From contig JBPBQZ010000017.1 in the NCBI GenBank assembly GCA_050955105.1, positions 1 through 41,544 on the forward strand: a DNA stretch of 41,544 bases, written 5' to 3'. Of this stretch, positions 15,964-24,600 are shown one piece after another. The notes beneath the pieces were generated by a model. That model did not search any database. It was not told the origin of the DNA and worked only from the letters and a program-made list of their open reading frames with translations. The translations under genes were made by a program, and so were the position numbers. Every line of letters begins with the position of its first letter. The first letter of the stretch is position 1. Origin of the DNA: JBPBQZ01 sp050955105. Its GTDB lineage: Bacteria; Pseudomonadota; Gammaproteobacteria; Burkholderiales; Burkholderiaceae.

Positions 15964-17415
15964 ATGTCCGACTACGCCGCGAGTTATCCGAAGCTGGGCC
16001 TGTTCATCAACGGTGAATGGGAAGCCGGCGAAGGCCGGGGCATGGATGTCGTCAATCCCTCAGACGAGACCGTGCTGGGACGCGTGCCGTTCGCCTCGCC
16101 CGCGCAGCTCGAGCGCGCGCTGGCGGCCGCGCAAAAAGGCTTTTTGGTATGGCGCGACATGGGACCGGAGGCGCGCTACAACATCTTAATGAAAGCCGCG
16201 GCGCTGCTGCGCGAGCGCGCGGAAACCGTCGCCCGCATCATTACGCTGGAACAAGGCAAGACCATCGCCGACTCGCGTCATGAAGTGATGCGCGGCGCAG
16301 TCATCCTCGAATGGGACGCGGCACAAGGCTCGCGTGTTTATGGCCGCATCAACCCTTCGGTGCCAGGTTTTCGCAATATGGTGCTGCGCCAGCCGATCGG
16401 GCCGGTTGCCGCGTTCACACCGTGGAATGCGCCGATTGGCTCGCCCACCCGCAAAATGAGCGGCGCGCTGGCGGCCGGTTGTTCCATCGTCATCAAGGCG
16501 GCAGAAGAAACGCCGGGCGCCGCCTGCGCGCTGGTGCAGTGCCTGGCCGATGCGGGCGTACCCGCGGGCGCGTTGAACCTGGTGTTCGGCAACCCGGGGG
16601 AAGTCTCCGAGCAACTGATCGCCTCGCCGGTGATTCGCATGATCACCTTCACCGGCTCGGTGCCGATCGGCAAGCATCTCGCGCAACTGGCGGCCGCGCA
16701 AATGAAGCCGGCCATCATGGAATTGGGCGGTCACGCACCCATCATCGTCTGTGGCGACGTCGACGCAGCGAAGGTCGGGCAGATGAGTGCGATGGCCAAG
16801 TTCCGCATGGCCGGGCAGATCTGCGTATCGCCGACACGCTTCATCGTGCAGGACAATGTTTATGAGACCTTCGTCGAAGCCTTCGGCACGGCCACGCGCG
16901 CGCTGAAAGTCGGCGATGGCTTCGCCGAAGGTGTGCAAATGGGTCCGCTGGCGAATGGCCGGCGCCTCGGCGCGGTGACCGAAATGGTCGACGACGCGGT
17001 GCGCAGCGGCGCGCGCTTGATCGCTGGCGGCCAGCGCGTTGGCGACAAGGGCTTCTTCTTCGCGCCGACGGTATTGTCGGACGTGCCGGATAGCGCGCGG
17101 TTGATGAACAGCGAGCCGTTCGGCCCGATCGCGGCGGTGGTACGTTTCAAGACGCTGGACGAAGCGATCGGCATCTCGAATCGGCTGTCGCTGGGTTTGC
17201 AGTCGTACGCGTTCACCAATTCGGCGGAAAACGCTGCGCGCATCGCCGACCGTGTCGAGTGCGGCATCATGTCGATCAATCACTTCGGCGGCCCGGGCGC
17301 CGACATGCCGTTCGGTGGTGTGAAGGACAGCGGCATCGGGCGTGAAGGCGGCAACGAAACACTGGACTCTTATCTGGTGAGCAAGATGGTGTCGCACCGG
17401 ACCATCAGCGTTTAG
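15964..17415 (+). CDS. NAD(P)-dependent aldehyde dehydrogenase (succinate-semialdehyde dehydrogenase-like)
   Basis: This 483-residue cytoplasmic enzyme oxidises an aldehyde to the acid. The catalytic set is complete: Asn155 (TPWNAPIG), Glu253 (MELGGHAP) and nucleophile Cys287 (AGQICVSP). The nucleotide-binding FTGSVPIGK block and the C-terminal PFGGVKDSGIGREGG are present. The overall style is that of the GabD/semialdehyde group rather than the acylating methylmalonate-semialdehyde type. AGGAG at 15951-15955 fixes the start. It is monocistronic, with a clear terminator behind it. The aldehyde is unknown; a semialdehyde from the neighbouring pathway is the natural guess. Confidence 0.9.
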   Translation: MSDYAASYPKLGLFINGEWEAGEGRGMDVVNPSDETVLGRVPFASPAQLERALAAAQKGFLVWRDMGPEARYNILMKAAALLRERAETVARIITLEQGKTIADSRHEVMRGAVILEWDAAQGSRVYGRINPSVPGFRNMVLRQPIGPVAAFTPWNAPIGSPTRKMSGALAAGCSIVIKAAEETPGAACALVQCLADAGVPAGALNLVFGNPGEVSEQLIASPVIRMITFTGSVPIGKHLAQLAAAQMKPAIMELGGHAPIIVCGDVDAAKVGQMSAMAKFRMAGQICVSPTRFIVQDNVYETFVEAFGTATRALKVGDGFAEGVQMGPLANGRRLGAVTEMVDDAVRSGARLIAGGQRVGDKGFFFAPTVLSDVPDSARLMNSEPFGPIAAVVRFKTLDEAIGISNRLSLGLQSYAFTNSAENAARIADRVECGIMSINHFGGPGADMPFGGVKDSGIGREGGNETLDSYLVSKMVSHRTISV

Positions 17416-17462
17416 CGGCGAGCTGCGCGCCTGGCGACGGGCGCGTGTTGGCTTGGCTGAAT

Positions 17463-17493
17463 AAAAAAACCCAGCGATTGCTGGGTTTTTTAA
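17463..17493. terminator. Bidirectional intrinsic terminator
   Basis: CCCAGC-gatt-GCTGGG at 17470-17485 has a run of A before it and a run of T after it (17486-17491). It can therefore terminate both the rightward aldehyde dehydrogenase transcript and the leftward transcript ending with the PheC-like gene. Confidence 0.92.
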
Positions 17494-17557
17494 TTGTGCG
17501 AAACACAAGCAAAACTTGGCCTGCAACACGCTTCCAAATTCCCAAGCCGGAACGTGA

Positions 17558-18409
17558 CTACTTCAACCACTTCGCCACAATCGCCGGGAACTCACCTGTG
17601 GAGCGCGCCAGGTGCAGCCATTGATCGACGTACTGCTGGAACACCACGTCGCCACGCGGCAGCATGTAGGCCTTTTCGCCGAACTGGAAGGGCTGATCGG
17701 GGTGCACCGAACATAATCCCGGATTGAGCTTTTGCTGCAATAAGGTTTCCGAGGAATCGGTAACCATCACGTCGGCGTGGCCATCCAGCACCTGCTTGAA
17801 GATCGTCACGTTATCCGGATATTCGATCAACTGCGAATGCGTGAGGAAGCGCTTGGCGAACTTCTCGTTGGTGCCACCCGGATTGACGATGGTGCGCACG
17901 CCGGGCTGATCGATCTGCGCGACGGTCTGATACTTGTTCACGTCGTCGCAGCGCACGATGGGCGTCTTGCCATCGATCATATAAGGCTGCGAGAAGAAGG
18001 CCCGCTTCTGCCGTTCGAGCAGGGTCGAGACGCCACCTACCGCCATGTCGCATTTTTCGAGAAAGTCATTGGTCAAGGTCGGCCACGAGCTCTTCACGAA
18101 CACGGCCTTCACATCCAATGACTTCGCGAGACTTTGCACCGCATCGATGTCGATGCCTTCGTACTGGCCGTCCGGTCTCAAAAACGAATACGGCTTGTAG
18201 TCGCCGGTCGTACAAACCCGCAATGTACCGCGCGCCATGATTTCATCGAGACGCGTAGCCTGAGCGACACCGGATGCGGCGCTGCCAAGGCTGCCCGTTG
18301 CGCCCTGCGGCGCGGCGTTCGCCGACACCATCGCCGCGGCGAAACAAGCGATGGCGATGCAGCCGCTGGCCGTGTGACGGCGTAGTTTCGCCGACGTGAT
18401 TTTTATCAT
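17558..18409 (-). CDS. Periplasmic PheC-like protein (cyclohexadienyl dehydratase / family 3 solute-binding fold)
   Basis: This 283-residue protein has a signal peptide (cleavage near residue 32, after ANAA) and a type II solute-binding fold. Long blocks resemble Pseudomonas PheC, which converts prephenate or arogenate to phenylpyruvate or phenylalanine in the periplasm: LRVCTTGDYKPYSF, IDQPGVRTIVNPGGTNEKFA and the PDNVTIFKQVLDGHADVM region. No permease or ATPase gene of a polar amino acid transporter is adjacent, which favours an enzyme or orphan receptor. It ends the operon started by the fused acyl-CoA dehydrogenase. GGAGGAG lies just before the ATG but sits in a hairpin. The catalytic assignment is by resemblance only. 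Confidence 0.75.
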   Translation of the reverse strand: MIKITSAKLRRHTASGCIAIACFAAAMVSANAAPQGATGSLGSAASGVAQATRLDEIMARGTLRVCTTGDYKPYSFLRPDGQYEGIDIDAVQSLAKSLDVKAVFVKSSWPTLTNDFLEKCDMAVGGVSTLLERQKRAFFSQPYMIDGKTPIVRCDDVNKYQTVAQIDQPGVRTIVNPGGTNEKFAKRFLTHSQLIEYPDNVTIFKQVLDGHADVMVTDSSETLLQQKLNPGLCSVHPDQPFQFGEKAYMLPRGDVVFQQYVDQWLHLARSTGEFPAIVAKWLK

Positions 18410-18414
18410 TGTCT

Positions 18415-18459
18415 CCTCCGTAAGAACAAAATTCGCCTGTTATAGCAGTCTTACGGAGG
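18415..18459 (-). promoter_or_regulatory. mRNA hairpin hiding the ribosome binding site of the PheC-like gene
   Basis: An 11-bp perfect inverted repeat, CCTCCGTAAGA at 18415-18425 and TCTTACGGAGG at 18449-18459, encloses 23 bases. In the leftward transcript the 3' arm contains the GGAGG that precedes the ATG at 18409. The 5' arm begins seven bases after the GMC oxidoreductase stop. Ribosomes ending the upstream gene would open the stem, so translational coupling is likely. The loop carries one GCGAAT half-site. Confidence 0.65.
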
Positions 18460-18465
18460 TTTGTC

Positions 18466-20181
18466 TCACAGCTTGCCGATGGTGTCGGCCAGCTTCTCGG
18501 CGATCATGATGGTTGGAATATTGGTATTGGTGCGCGTGATTTCCGGCATCACCGACGCGTCGGCCACGAACAGACCTTCAGTGCCGATCACGCGCCCCGC
18601 GAAGTCGACCACGGCTTCAGGATCATCGAGGCTGCCCATCTTGCAGGTACCACAAGGGTGGAAGGTCGTGCCGATATTCGCGCACACATACGCTTCGAGC
18701 GCTTCCGGGTCCGCCAGCAAGGTGTCGAGCGGCGGCGCGTCGCGAATGTAGTGATCGATCAAGTAGCGTCGTAACGGCCCCGATACGGCCATCAGCGCCG
18801 CGCCGATCTGCGTAAGCGAAGCGTTCTTGATGGTGTTCTGCTGGATGATGCGCACGCGTGCCGAATAGCTGCTCGGGAACGGATCGTAGGCATAAGGCGC
18901 CACTTGTTGCGAGCGCAGGATGCCCGCCATGCGCTTGAACGCATCGACGATGCGCGCGCGGTCACGCGCGTCGGACAGCCAGTTGAACGCGACGTCCGGA
19001 CCCGGCGCGCTGGCGGCGGTCGAAGCGCCTGGCGCGGACAGCCGCACGGTACCGCGCGAGAACGCATAGCCGAGGTTGGCGCTCATGGTGCCGATACGCC
19101 GACCGATCGCATGCCAGGACGATTTACAAATCGCCATCATGATCATGTCGCTCTCGCGATCGTCAGCCAGCCCGGACGTATAACGTAGGTAAGCGAAGTT
19201 GCGGCGCTGCGCGATCTTGTTGCGGGCGCGCGGCGGCAAGTAGGCGGAGATTGAAATCAGCGGATGGTCTTGCAGGTTCTCTCCCACCCCATGCCGGTCC
19301 AGCAGCACTGGCACGCCATGCTCCGCGAGGTGCGCGCCGGGGCCGATGCCGGAATTCATCAGCAGCCAGGGCGAGCGAAACACGCCCGCCGCCAAAATGA
19401 CCTTATCGGACTCCAGCCGCAGCTTCTGGCCTTGTTGGTCGAGCACTTCGACGCCGGTTGCGCGCAAGCCGTCGAACAGCAGCCGTTGCACTTCGGTGCG
19501 CGCCAGGATGTGCAGATTGGCGCGTTGCCGTACCGCCGAGGTGAGGTAGCCGATGGCCGTCGAGACGCGTTGCTCGCCGTCGTTGGAGACGGGAATCGGA
19601 TAGAAACCGTCTTCGAACATACCGTTCATGTCGCGCCGGTATTGATAGCCCTGCGCTTCCCAACGGCCCACCACGGCCGCTGTGAAGTTATCCCACTCTT
19701 CTCGAAAAAACCGGCGAATCGGGATGGCGCCGTCGCGACCATGCAGCGCGTCGTCGAAATCGTAATCTTTCTCGAGCTTACGGAAATACGGCAGCACGCC
19801 CTGCCAGTCCCAGCCGGTCGCACCCAGCGCATGCCAGCGCTCGAAATCATCAGGCGTGCCGCGCAGCGCGACCTGGCCGTTGATGCTCGAGCCGCCGCCG
19901 ATCACGCGCGCTTGCTCGTAGCGAATCGGCTGCTGCTGCGCGACGCTCAAGTGTGGCGTGGAGCCGCGCCTGACCGAGAATCCATCCCAGAAATAATTGA
20001 TATTGCCCATCGCCCGGCCCGCGTAGGTGTCGAGGATGTCACTGGGCGTCTGGTCCGGCGCGAAGTCACCGCCGGCTTCGATCAAAACGACTTGATGGGC
20101 CGGATTTTCAGAGAGCCGGTTCGCCAGTACGCAGCCGGCGGAACCGCCGCCAATAATGAGATGAGTTGCTTTGACAGTCAT
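18466..20181 (-). CDS. GMC-family FAD oxidoreductase
   Basis: This 571-residue flavoenzyme resembles choline dehydrogenase or alcohol oxidases. The FAD-binding motif LIIGGGSAGCVLANRLSE begins at residue 8; the GMC signatures RVIGGGSSINGQVALRG and ILAAGVFRSPWLLMNSGIGP follow. The active-site His is in TTFHPCGTCKMG and the second conserved residue is Asn in RTNTNIPTIMIAEK. It oxidises an alcohol to an aldehyde or ketone; the substrate is unknown. The ATG at 20181 lacks a clear ribosome binding site, but the FAD motif makes it the best choice. It lies 50 bp after the metallo-beta-lactamase-fold gene in the same operon. Confidence 0.88.
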   Translation of the reverse strand: MTVKATHLIIGGGSAGCVLANRLSENPAHQVVLIEAGGDFAPDQTPSDILDTYAGRAMGNINYFWDGFSVRRGSTPHLSVAQQQPIRYEQARVIGGGSSINGQVALRGTPDDFERWHALGATGWDWQGVLPYFRKLEKDYDFDDALHGRDGAIPIRRFFREEWDNFTAAVVGRWEAQGYQYRRDMNGMFEDGFYPIPVSNDGEQRVSTAIGYLTSAVRQRANLHILARTEVQRLLFDGLRATGVEVLDQQGQKLRLESDKVILAAGVFRSPWLLMNSGIGPGAHLAEHGVPVLLDRHGVGENLQDHPLISISAYLPPRARNKIAQRRNFAYLRYTSGLADDRESDMIMMAICKSSWHAIGRRIGTMSANLGYAFSRGTVRLSAPGASTAASAPGPDVAFNWLSDARDRARIVDAFKRMAGILRSQQVAPYAYDPFPSSYSARVRIIQQNTIKNASLTQIGAALMAVSGPLRRYLIDHYIRDAPPLDTLLADPEALEAYVCANIGTTFHPCGTCKMGSLDDPEAVVDFAGRVIGTEGLFVADASVMPEITRTNTNIPTIMIAEKLADTIGKL

Positions 20182-20231
20182 TTTTTTAAGACAGACCAGC
20201 CGCGCCGCCGCAGCCATGCGGCGGCCCGCAA

Positions 20232-21152
20232 CTAGGCCGCCACGTCCCCGTTGAACACGAATTCAAACGCATCGCCCGCGCGCTTCACCTTGCCTGCCAC
20301 CGGCCATGGAAAGTGCGCTGGAATCAGGTAGGCATCGGTCGCCGCGCAGCGTTCGATCAGCGCGCTGCGCGTCTTTTGGGCAAGCGCCGAATCGATATCG
20401 AAATACGGCCCCACATGCGGCGCGATGACTTCGAGCGGATGGTGGATGCTGTCCGCCGACAAAATCGCTTCCTGGCCGCCGCTGCGCAGCACGATATGCA
20501 CGCTGCCGGGGGTATGGCCGGGTGCCGGCTCGAAGCTGATACGCAAGGTGCCATCGTCGAACACCAGCGCATCCATTTCCACCATGCGCATCAAGCCTGC
20601 GTCGATGATCGGCTGCACGCTGTCGTCGAAGGCACCGTGATTGACGCGCTGCGTCGGGTCTTCTCGTTGCCGCTCGGTCCAGTATTCGTGCTCGACGCGC
20701 GTGATCAGATGTTCGGCATGCGGAAAAGTCGGCACCCATTTGCCGTCGACCAGCTGCGTATTCCAGCCAACGTGATCGGCGTGCAAGTGGCTGCACAGTA
20801 CCAGATCGACCTGCTCGGGACGCACGCCCAGCGACGCGAACCGTTCGAGGAACGGCAAGTCGAGCATGTTCCAGCGCACCATGCCGGGTCGGGTCTTGTG
20901 ATTGCCGTTGGCCGGGTCGACCACGATCAGGCGCTCGCGCGTTTTGATCACGAAGCTCTGGAAATTGACGAGTATTTTGCCGGCACTGTCGACCGACCAT
21001 GGAGCCAGTGCCGGCAAGTTGGCACCGATCACTTCAGCCGCGGGACCGGGAAAGAAGAAGGCCGGCTCGTAGGCCAGTTTATCGACTTCAGGCACACGAA
21101 AAATCTCGGCGCCTTCCATCTGCAGCACTTTCAGGCTTTGGGCAGTTGCCAC
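20232..21152 (-). CDS. Metallo-beta-lactamase-fold hydrolase
   Basis: This 306-residue protein carries the binuclear zinc motif SHLHADHVGW (His122, His124, Asp126, His127), the later His in PGHTPGS, the bridging Asp in ILSADSIHHP and the last His in LIPAHFPWP. The arrangement is that of lactonases and esterases such as AHL lactonase or 4-pyridoxolactonase. It probably opens a lactone or ester made in the pathway. No signal peptide is visible. It starts with GTG at 21152, preceded by GGAGACCAGGAC; an ATG eleven codons later is an alternative. It lies 122 bp after the acyl-CoA dehydrogenase gene. Confidence 0.85.
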   Translation of the reverse strand: MATAQSLKVLQMEGAEIFRVPEVDKLAYEPAFFFPGPAAEVIGANLPALAPWSVDSAGKILVNFQSFVIKTRERLIVVDPANGNHKTRPGMVRWNMLDLPFLERFASLGVRPEQVDLVLCSHLHADHVGWNTQLVDGKWVPTFPHAEHLITRVEHEYWTERQREDPTQRVNHGAFDDSVQPIIDAGLMRMVEMDALVFDDGTLRISFEPAPGHTPGSVHIVLRSGGQEAILSADSIHHPLEVIAPHVGPYFDIDSALAQKTRSALIERCAATDAYLIPAHFPWPVAGKVKRAGDAFEFVFNGDVAA

Positions 21153-21274
21153 GTCCTGGTCTCCATCTCGTTATAAGGGCGCCGGCCTTTATGCGCAGAC
21201 CGATCGCGATGTTCAGTGGTAATTCCTGGCGCGCCTGTTATCGAGACAAGACGCTGCCCGCGAATGCCGGCCGC

Positions 21275-23548
21275 TCACGCCTTCGGCAAACCAAGACCTT
21301 GTTGCGCGATCAGCGTGCGCTGGATTTCATTGGTGCCGATGCTGATCACCCACATCAGCGAATGCCGCAATTTCTGTTCGAGACGTCCCTTGATGATAGC
21401 CGCCGGCGCGTCCTCGGACAGCGTCGCCCGCATGCCGAGCAATTCGATCGCCGCTTCGTAAAACCGCTCCATCAACTCGCCCGAGTAGACCTTGCAGATC
21501 GACGCTTCGTGCTTCGGCGTCTTGCCGCCCTCCACCATCGATACGCAGTGGATCGCCATCTGTCGTCCCACCTCGATTTCGGCGGCCAGGCCGCCGATGC
21601 GATCGCGCACCAGCGGATCGTCCTTGAGCAATCGACCATCGACTTCGGTGTGACGAATGTAGTCGCACAACAGTTCGAACATATGCGTGATTTTCGAGAC
21701 GATGACACCGCCGATATAGCCGCGCTCGGTCGAGAGCGCATTGGTGATCACGTCCCAGCCGCCATTCACCTCACCGACCAGCGCACTCGCCGGCAGGCGT
21801 ACGTTGTCGTAGAAGATATTGGCGAAGGTGCCGCTGTACATGGTCTCGGTGGTCTTGATCGTGATGCCGGGAGTATCCATCGGCACCGCGAACACGCTCA
21901 GGCCCGCATGCCGGGGCTTGGCGTCCGGATCGGTACGCGTAGCCAGCCACATATAGTTGGCCCACCAGGTGGTGGTCCAGATCTTTTGGCCGTTGATCAC
22001 CCATGCGTCGCCGTCGCGTTCGGCGCGCGTGCGCACCGACGCCAGGTCGGAACCCGAATCGGGCTCGCTGTAGCCCAGCCCGAACATCATCGTGCCGTCT
22101 TTGATGCCCGGTAAAAACTTTTGCTGCTGCTCGGGTGTGCCGTAGACCATGAATGCGGCCGACTGAATCGGCGCGCCGGCGCGCGGCGCTTCGGCACGTT
22201 CGATTTCCTCGAAATAGGCAAGTTGCTCGAACGGCGTGCGGTTCTGGCCACCGAACGACTCCGGCCAGCTCATGGCCAACCAGCCGGTGCGACCGATGTC
22301 GCGCATGAATTCCCAGTTGTAGTCGCGCTCTTTGATCGGCAAGCGTTGCTGCGCATCACGACGCTCGTCGGTCCAGTTCTCGTCCAGCCATGCACGCACT
22401 TCCTTGCGGAAGTTATTGCCGGCCTCGCCCAAGTCGTATTCGGGCAGAGCGCCTTCATCCTGATCGAGAATGAATGCAGCAAGCTCCGCGCGCCCACGAC
22501 GTCCGCCGCCATGCCGCAGCAAATCGAGATGCACGCGACGGAAATGACGCGGCGCTTCGTGCTCTTCCGAATACCCCACCGCGCCGAAGGCATGATGCGT
22601 TTCCAATGAAACCTGGCGCAACACCAGATTGGCTTGCGTGTAAGCAGCCGACGCCGACAGCCGCCAATTGCCAGCATCGCTGTCGAAGCTCGCGGCTGCG
22701 CCGTGCACGATGGCTCGCACCCCTTGCAGACTGATCAGGCAATTCGCCAACTTGTGCTGGATCGCCTGGAAGCTGCCGATCAAGCGGCCGAATTGTTTGC
22801 GCAGCTTCGCGTAGTCGACCACCATCTCGAAAGCTTGGTCGGCGGCACCTAGGGCGCGTGCCGTCAGACCGACGCGCAGCACGCGGTTCAGGTCGTCGAT
22901 TTCATCGCGCGTAACCTCGACCAGCACCGCCTCGACATTTTCAAGATGCAGCTCGCCCATGCCGCCGCTGCCGAGCGTGGTGGTCTCGAGCACCTGTACA
23001 CCGGCCGCGGCGCGCTCGACGATCGCCAGCGTGGGGCCATCCGCCGCCGACGCAGCTTGCTCGATGAATACCAGGAAGTGCGTCGCGCTGGAGATCCCTT
23101 CGACGAAAGCCAGTTTGCCGTCGAGCTTGCCTTGCACCAGTCGCGCCGCGCCGGCATTCGCATCATGGTCGGCGCGGCCCAGCGCCACGCTGATGCAGGC
23201 CTTGCCCGCATGCAGCGCCGTTCCTAGCGACGCTATTGCCGACGCCTCGGCACGCTTTGCCCATAGCAATAAATTAAATGCGATGGCGCCGAGCATGGGC
23301 GCGGGCGCCGCGGCGCGCCCGAGTTCTTCCATCGCAATCACAATCTCGTACAAGCCGCCTTCGGCAGGCTCAGTACCCAGCGCCGCGATGCCTTGCTCAG
23401 CCAGTTGCTGCCACAAGCGCCGCACTGCGTCGGGCTGCTTGGCACGCTCCACCGCCGCCGCTGCCGGCCAGTTCGCCGCCAGAAAACCGCGTAGCGATTC
23501 ACGCAGCATGTCGCGCTCTTCGGCGCTCGGCGAGATAACGGCTGTCAT
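21275..23548 (-). CDS. Two acyl-CoA dehydrogenase domains fused in one chain
   Basis: This 757-residue protein is twice the usual length. Residues 1 to about 365 form one acyl-CoA dehydrogenase unit and about 375-757 a second. The first half keeps the FAD-contact motif RKQFG (250-254) but has Arg/Ala residues where a helix-G base would be. The second half has LSTERG with Glu609 at the helix-G base position used by isovaleryl-CoA dehydrogenase, and the FAD-binding SEPDSGSDLASV and KIWTT blocks, but no RxQFG. The halves thus look complementary, like actinobacterial heteromeric FadE pairs. It desaturates an acyl-CoA, passing electrons to ETF. It is first in its operon, with the shared operator upstream. 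Confidence 0.88.
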   Translation of the reverse strand: MTAVISPSAEERDMLRESLRGFLAANWPAAAAVERAKQPDAVRRLWQQLAEQGIAALGTEPAEGGLYEIVIAMEELGRAAAPAPMLGAIAFNLLLWAKRAEASAIASLGTALHAGKACISVALGRADHDANAGAARLVQGKLDGKLAFVEGISSATHFLVFIEQAASAADGPTLAIVERAAAGVQVLETTTLGSGGMGELHLENVEAVLVEVTRDEIDDLNRVLRVGLTARALGAADQAFEMVVDYAKLRKQFGRLIGSFQAIQHKLANCLISLQGVRAIVHGAAASFDSDAGNWRLSASAAYTQANLVLRQVSLETHHAFGAVGYSEEHEAPRHFRRVHLDLLRHGGGRRGRAELAAFILDQDEGALPEYDLGEAGNNFRKEVRAWLDENWTDERRDAQQRLPIKERDYNWEFMRDIGRTGWLAMSWPESFGGQNRTPFEQLAYFEEIERAEAPRAGAPIQSAAFMVYGTPEQQQKFLPGIKDGTMMFGLGYSEPDSGSDLASVRTRAERDGDAWVINGQKIWTTTWWANYMWLATRTDPDAKPRHAGLSVFAVPMDTPGITIKTTETMYSGTFANIFYDNVRLPASALVGEVNGGWDVITNALSTERGYIGGVIVSKITHMFELLCDYIRHTEVDGRLLKDDPLVRDRIGGLAAEIEVGRQMAIHCVSMVEGGKTPKHEASICKVYSGELMERFYEAAIELLGMRATLSEDAPAAIIKGRLEQKLRHSLMWVISIGTNEIQRTLIAQQGLGLPKA

Positions 23549-23623
23549 GTTTTAAAATTCCTTCGCTCGCCCGCGCTGTGCACGTGGCAATAATGAGATG
23601 CGCAACCCTGGCAGGCGCTCGTA

Positions 23624-23687
23624 ATTTGCATTGCGAATTTATAATTCGCAGTATGTGTAGACTACGCCCCGTGTCGGAGCGTGTCAA
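23624..23687 (-). promoter_or_regulatory. Promoter and three-part operator of the acyl-CoA dehydrogenase operon
   Basis: Reading leftward, TTGACA (23687-23682) and TAGTCT (23664-23659) are 17 bases apart. The operator ATTTGC-ATT-GCGAAT-TTATA-ATTCGC lies at 23624-23649 immediately downstream, read on the plus strand. It is the consensus sequence and contains the perfect 8+3+8 palindrome TGCGAATTTATAATTCGCA (23632-23650). The long leader to the ATG at 23548 shows no other feature. Confidence 0.75.
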
Positions 23688-23727
23688 TCGTAGCCGGCAA
23701 TGCCCTGATCTGCGTAGCGCGGCCGCC

Positions 23728-24600
23728 TCAGGCCGATGCGCTGATCTCTCGCAATACCGGTAGCAGGTATTCACGGAAGTGCGGATAGTTTTCCGACATC
23801 GGGAAGTGGCCCAACTGGGTCATGCGTTGATATTTCGACCCGCTTATCGCCTCGGCAACCAACCCTGTCATCTCAGGCGTCGATGAATAATCGTACTCGC
23901 CCGACAGCAGATAGAGCGGCGTTTTCCGGGTATCGATACCCGCCAGTTGCGCGACAGTGAGATTGCCGTCTTCCTTGTAGAAGTGACAGTCGCCGACGAA
24001 CACGCCCGGGCCACCCTGCATGTAGTGCCAGAGGGTCTCCCAGCGTTCGGAGATCGGGCTTTGTGGCGCCATGATGCCGTATAGCAAGCCAGCCGTTGCT
24101 TCCGGGCCATGCACGTCCGAGCGATGCAGATATTCGGTTTCGAGAGTCTGCTGCTTCATGTGGGCAGCGGCTTCCAGCCCGGTCTGCAGGCCGATCACCG
24201 CGCGGAAGGCCGTGAGGTGCCGCATCATCAGATGCAGCACGACGCGCCCGCCGATCGAGCAACCCATCACTACCGGCCGGTCCAGTCCGAGCCCCTGCGA
24301 AACCGCCATGATGGTTTCGACATAGCGGTCGACCGACAGCAAGTAGGTCTCGTCCTGAAAACCTTCGGGCGGCGCGGATTTGCCATGCCACGGCAAGTCG
24401 AATGCGATAACCCGAAAATGCCGAGTGACCTCGGGGTCGTTCAGCAGCGCGCGATACTGGCGGCCGTCGGCGCCTGCCGTGTGCAGGCACAGCAATGGGA
24501 TACCGGCACCCGCTTCTTCAACGTACACGCGGTGATCGCGGCCGCCGATATCGAGATGCATATAGCGGCCAGTAATCGGTTCGAAACGTGCGCTCACCAT
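23728..24600 (-). CDS. Alpha/beta-hydrolase
   Basis: This 290-residue cytoplasmic hydrolase has the nucleophile elbow GCSIGG (Ser115), the acid in LSGEYDYS and the His in LGHFPMSENYP. The oxyanion-hole region is LLCLHTAGADGRQY. It could cleave an ester, a thioester or a carbon-carbon bond. The ATG at 24600 is preceded by AGGGGAG and overlaps the stop of the upstream SCP2-like gene by seven bases, so the pair is translated together. A second, more MhpC-like hydrolase lies in the ring-cleavage operon, so this one probably has a different substrate. Confidence 0.87.
   Translation of the reverse strand: MVSARFEPITGRYMHLDIGGRDHRVYVEEAGAGIPLLCLHTAGADGRQYRALLNDPEVTRHFRVIAFDLPWHGKSAPPEGFQDETYLLSVDRYVETIMAVSQGLGLDRPVVMGCSIGGRVVLHLMMRHLTAFRAVIGLQTGLEAAAHMKQQTLETEYLHRSDVHGPEATAGLLYGIMAPQSPISERWETLWHYMQGGPGVFVGDCHFYKEDGNLTVAQLAGIDTRKTPLYLLSGEYDYSSTPEMTGLVAEAISGSKYQRMTQLGHFPMSENYPHFREYLLPVLREISASA

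Noticed and set aside
16186..17529. 447-codon minus-strand frame opposite the aldehyde dehydrogenase
   Set aside because: It is a shadow of the aldehyde dehydrogenase, has no domain, and would read through the intrinsic terminator at 17463-17493.
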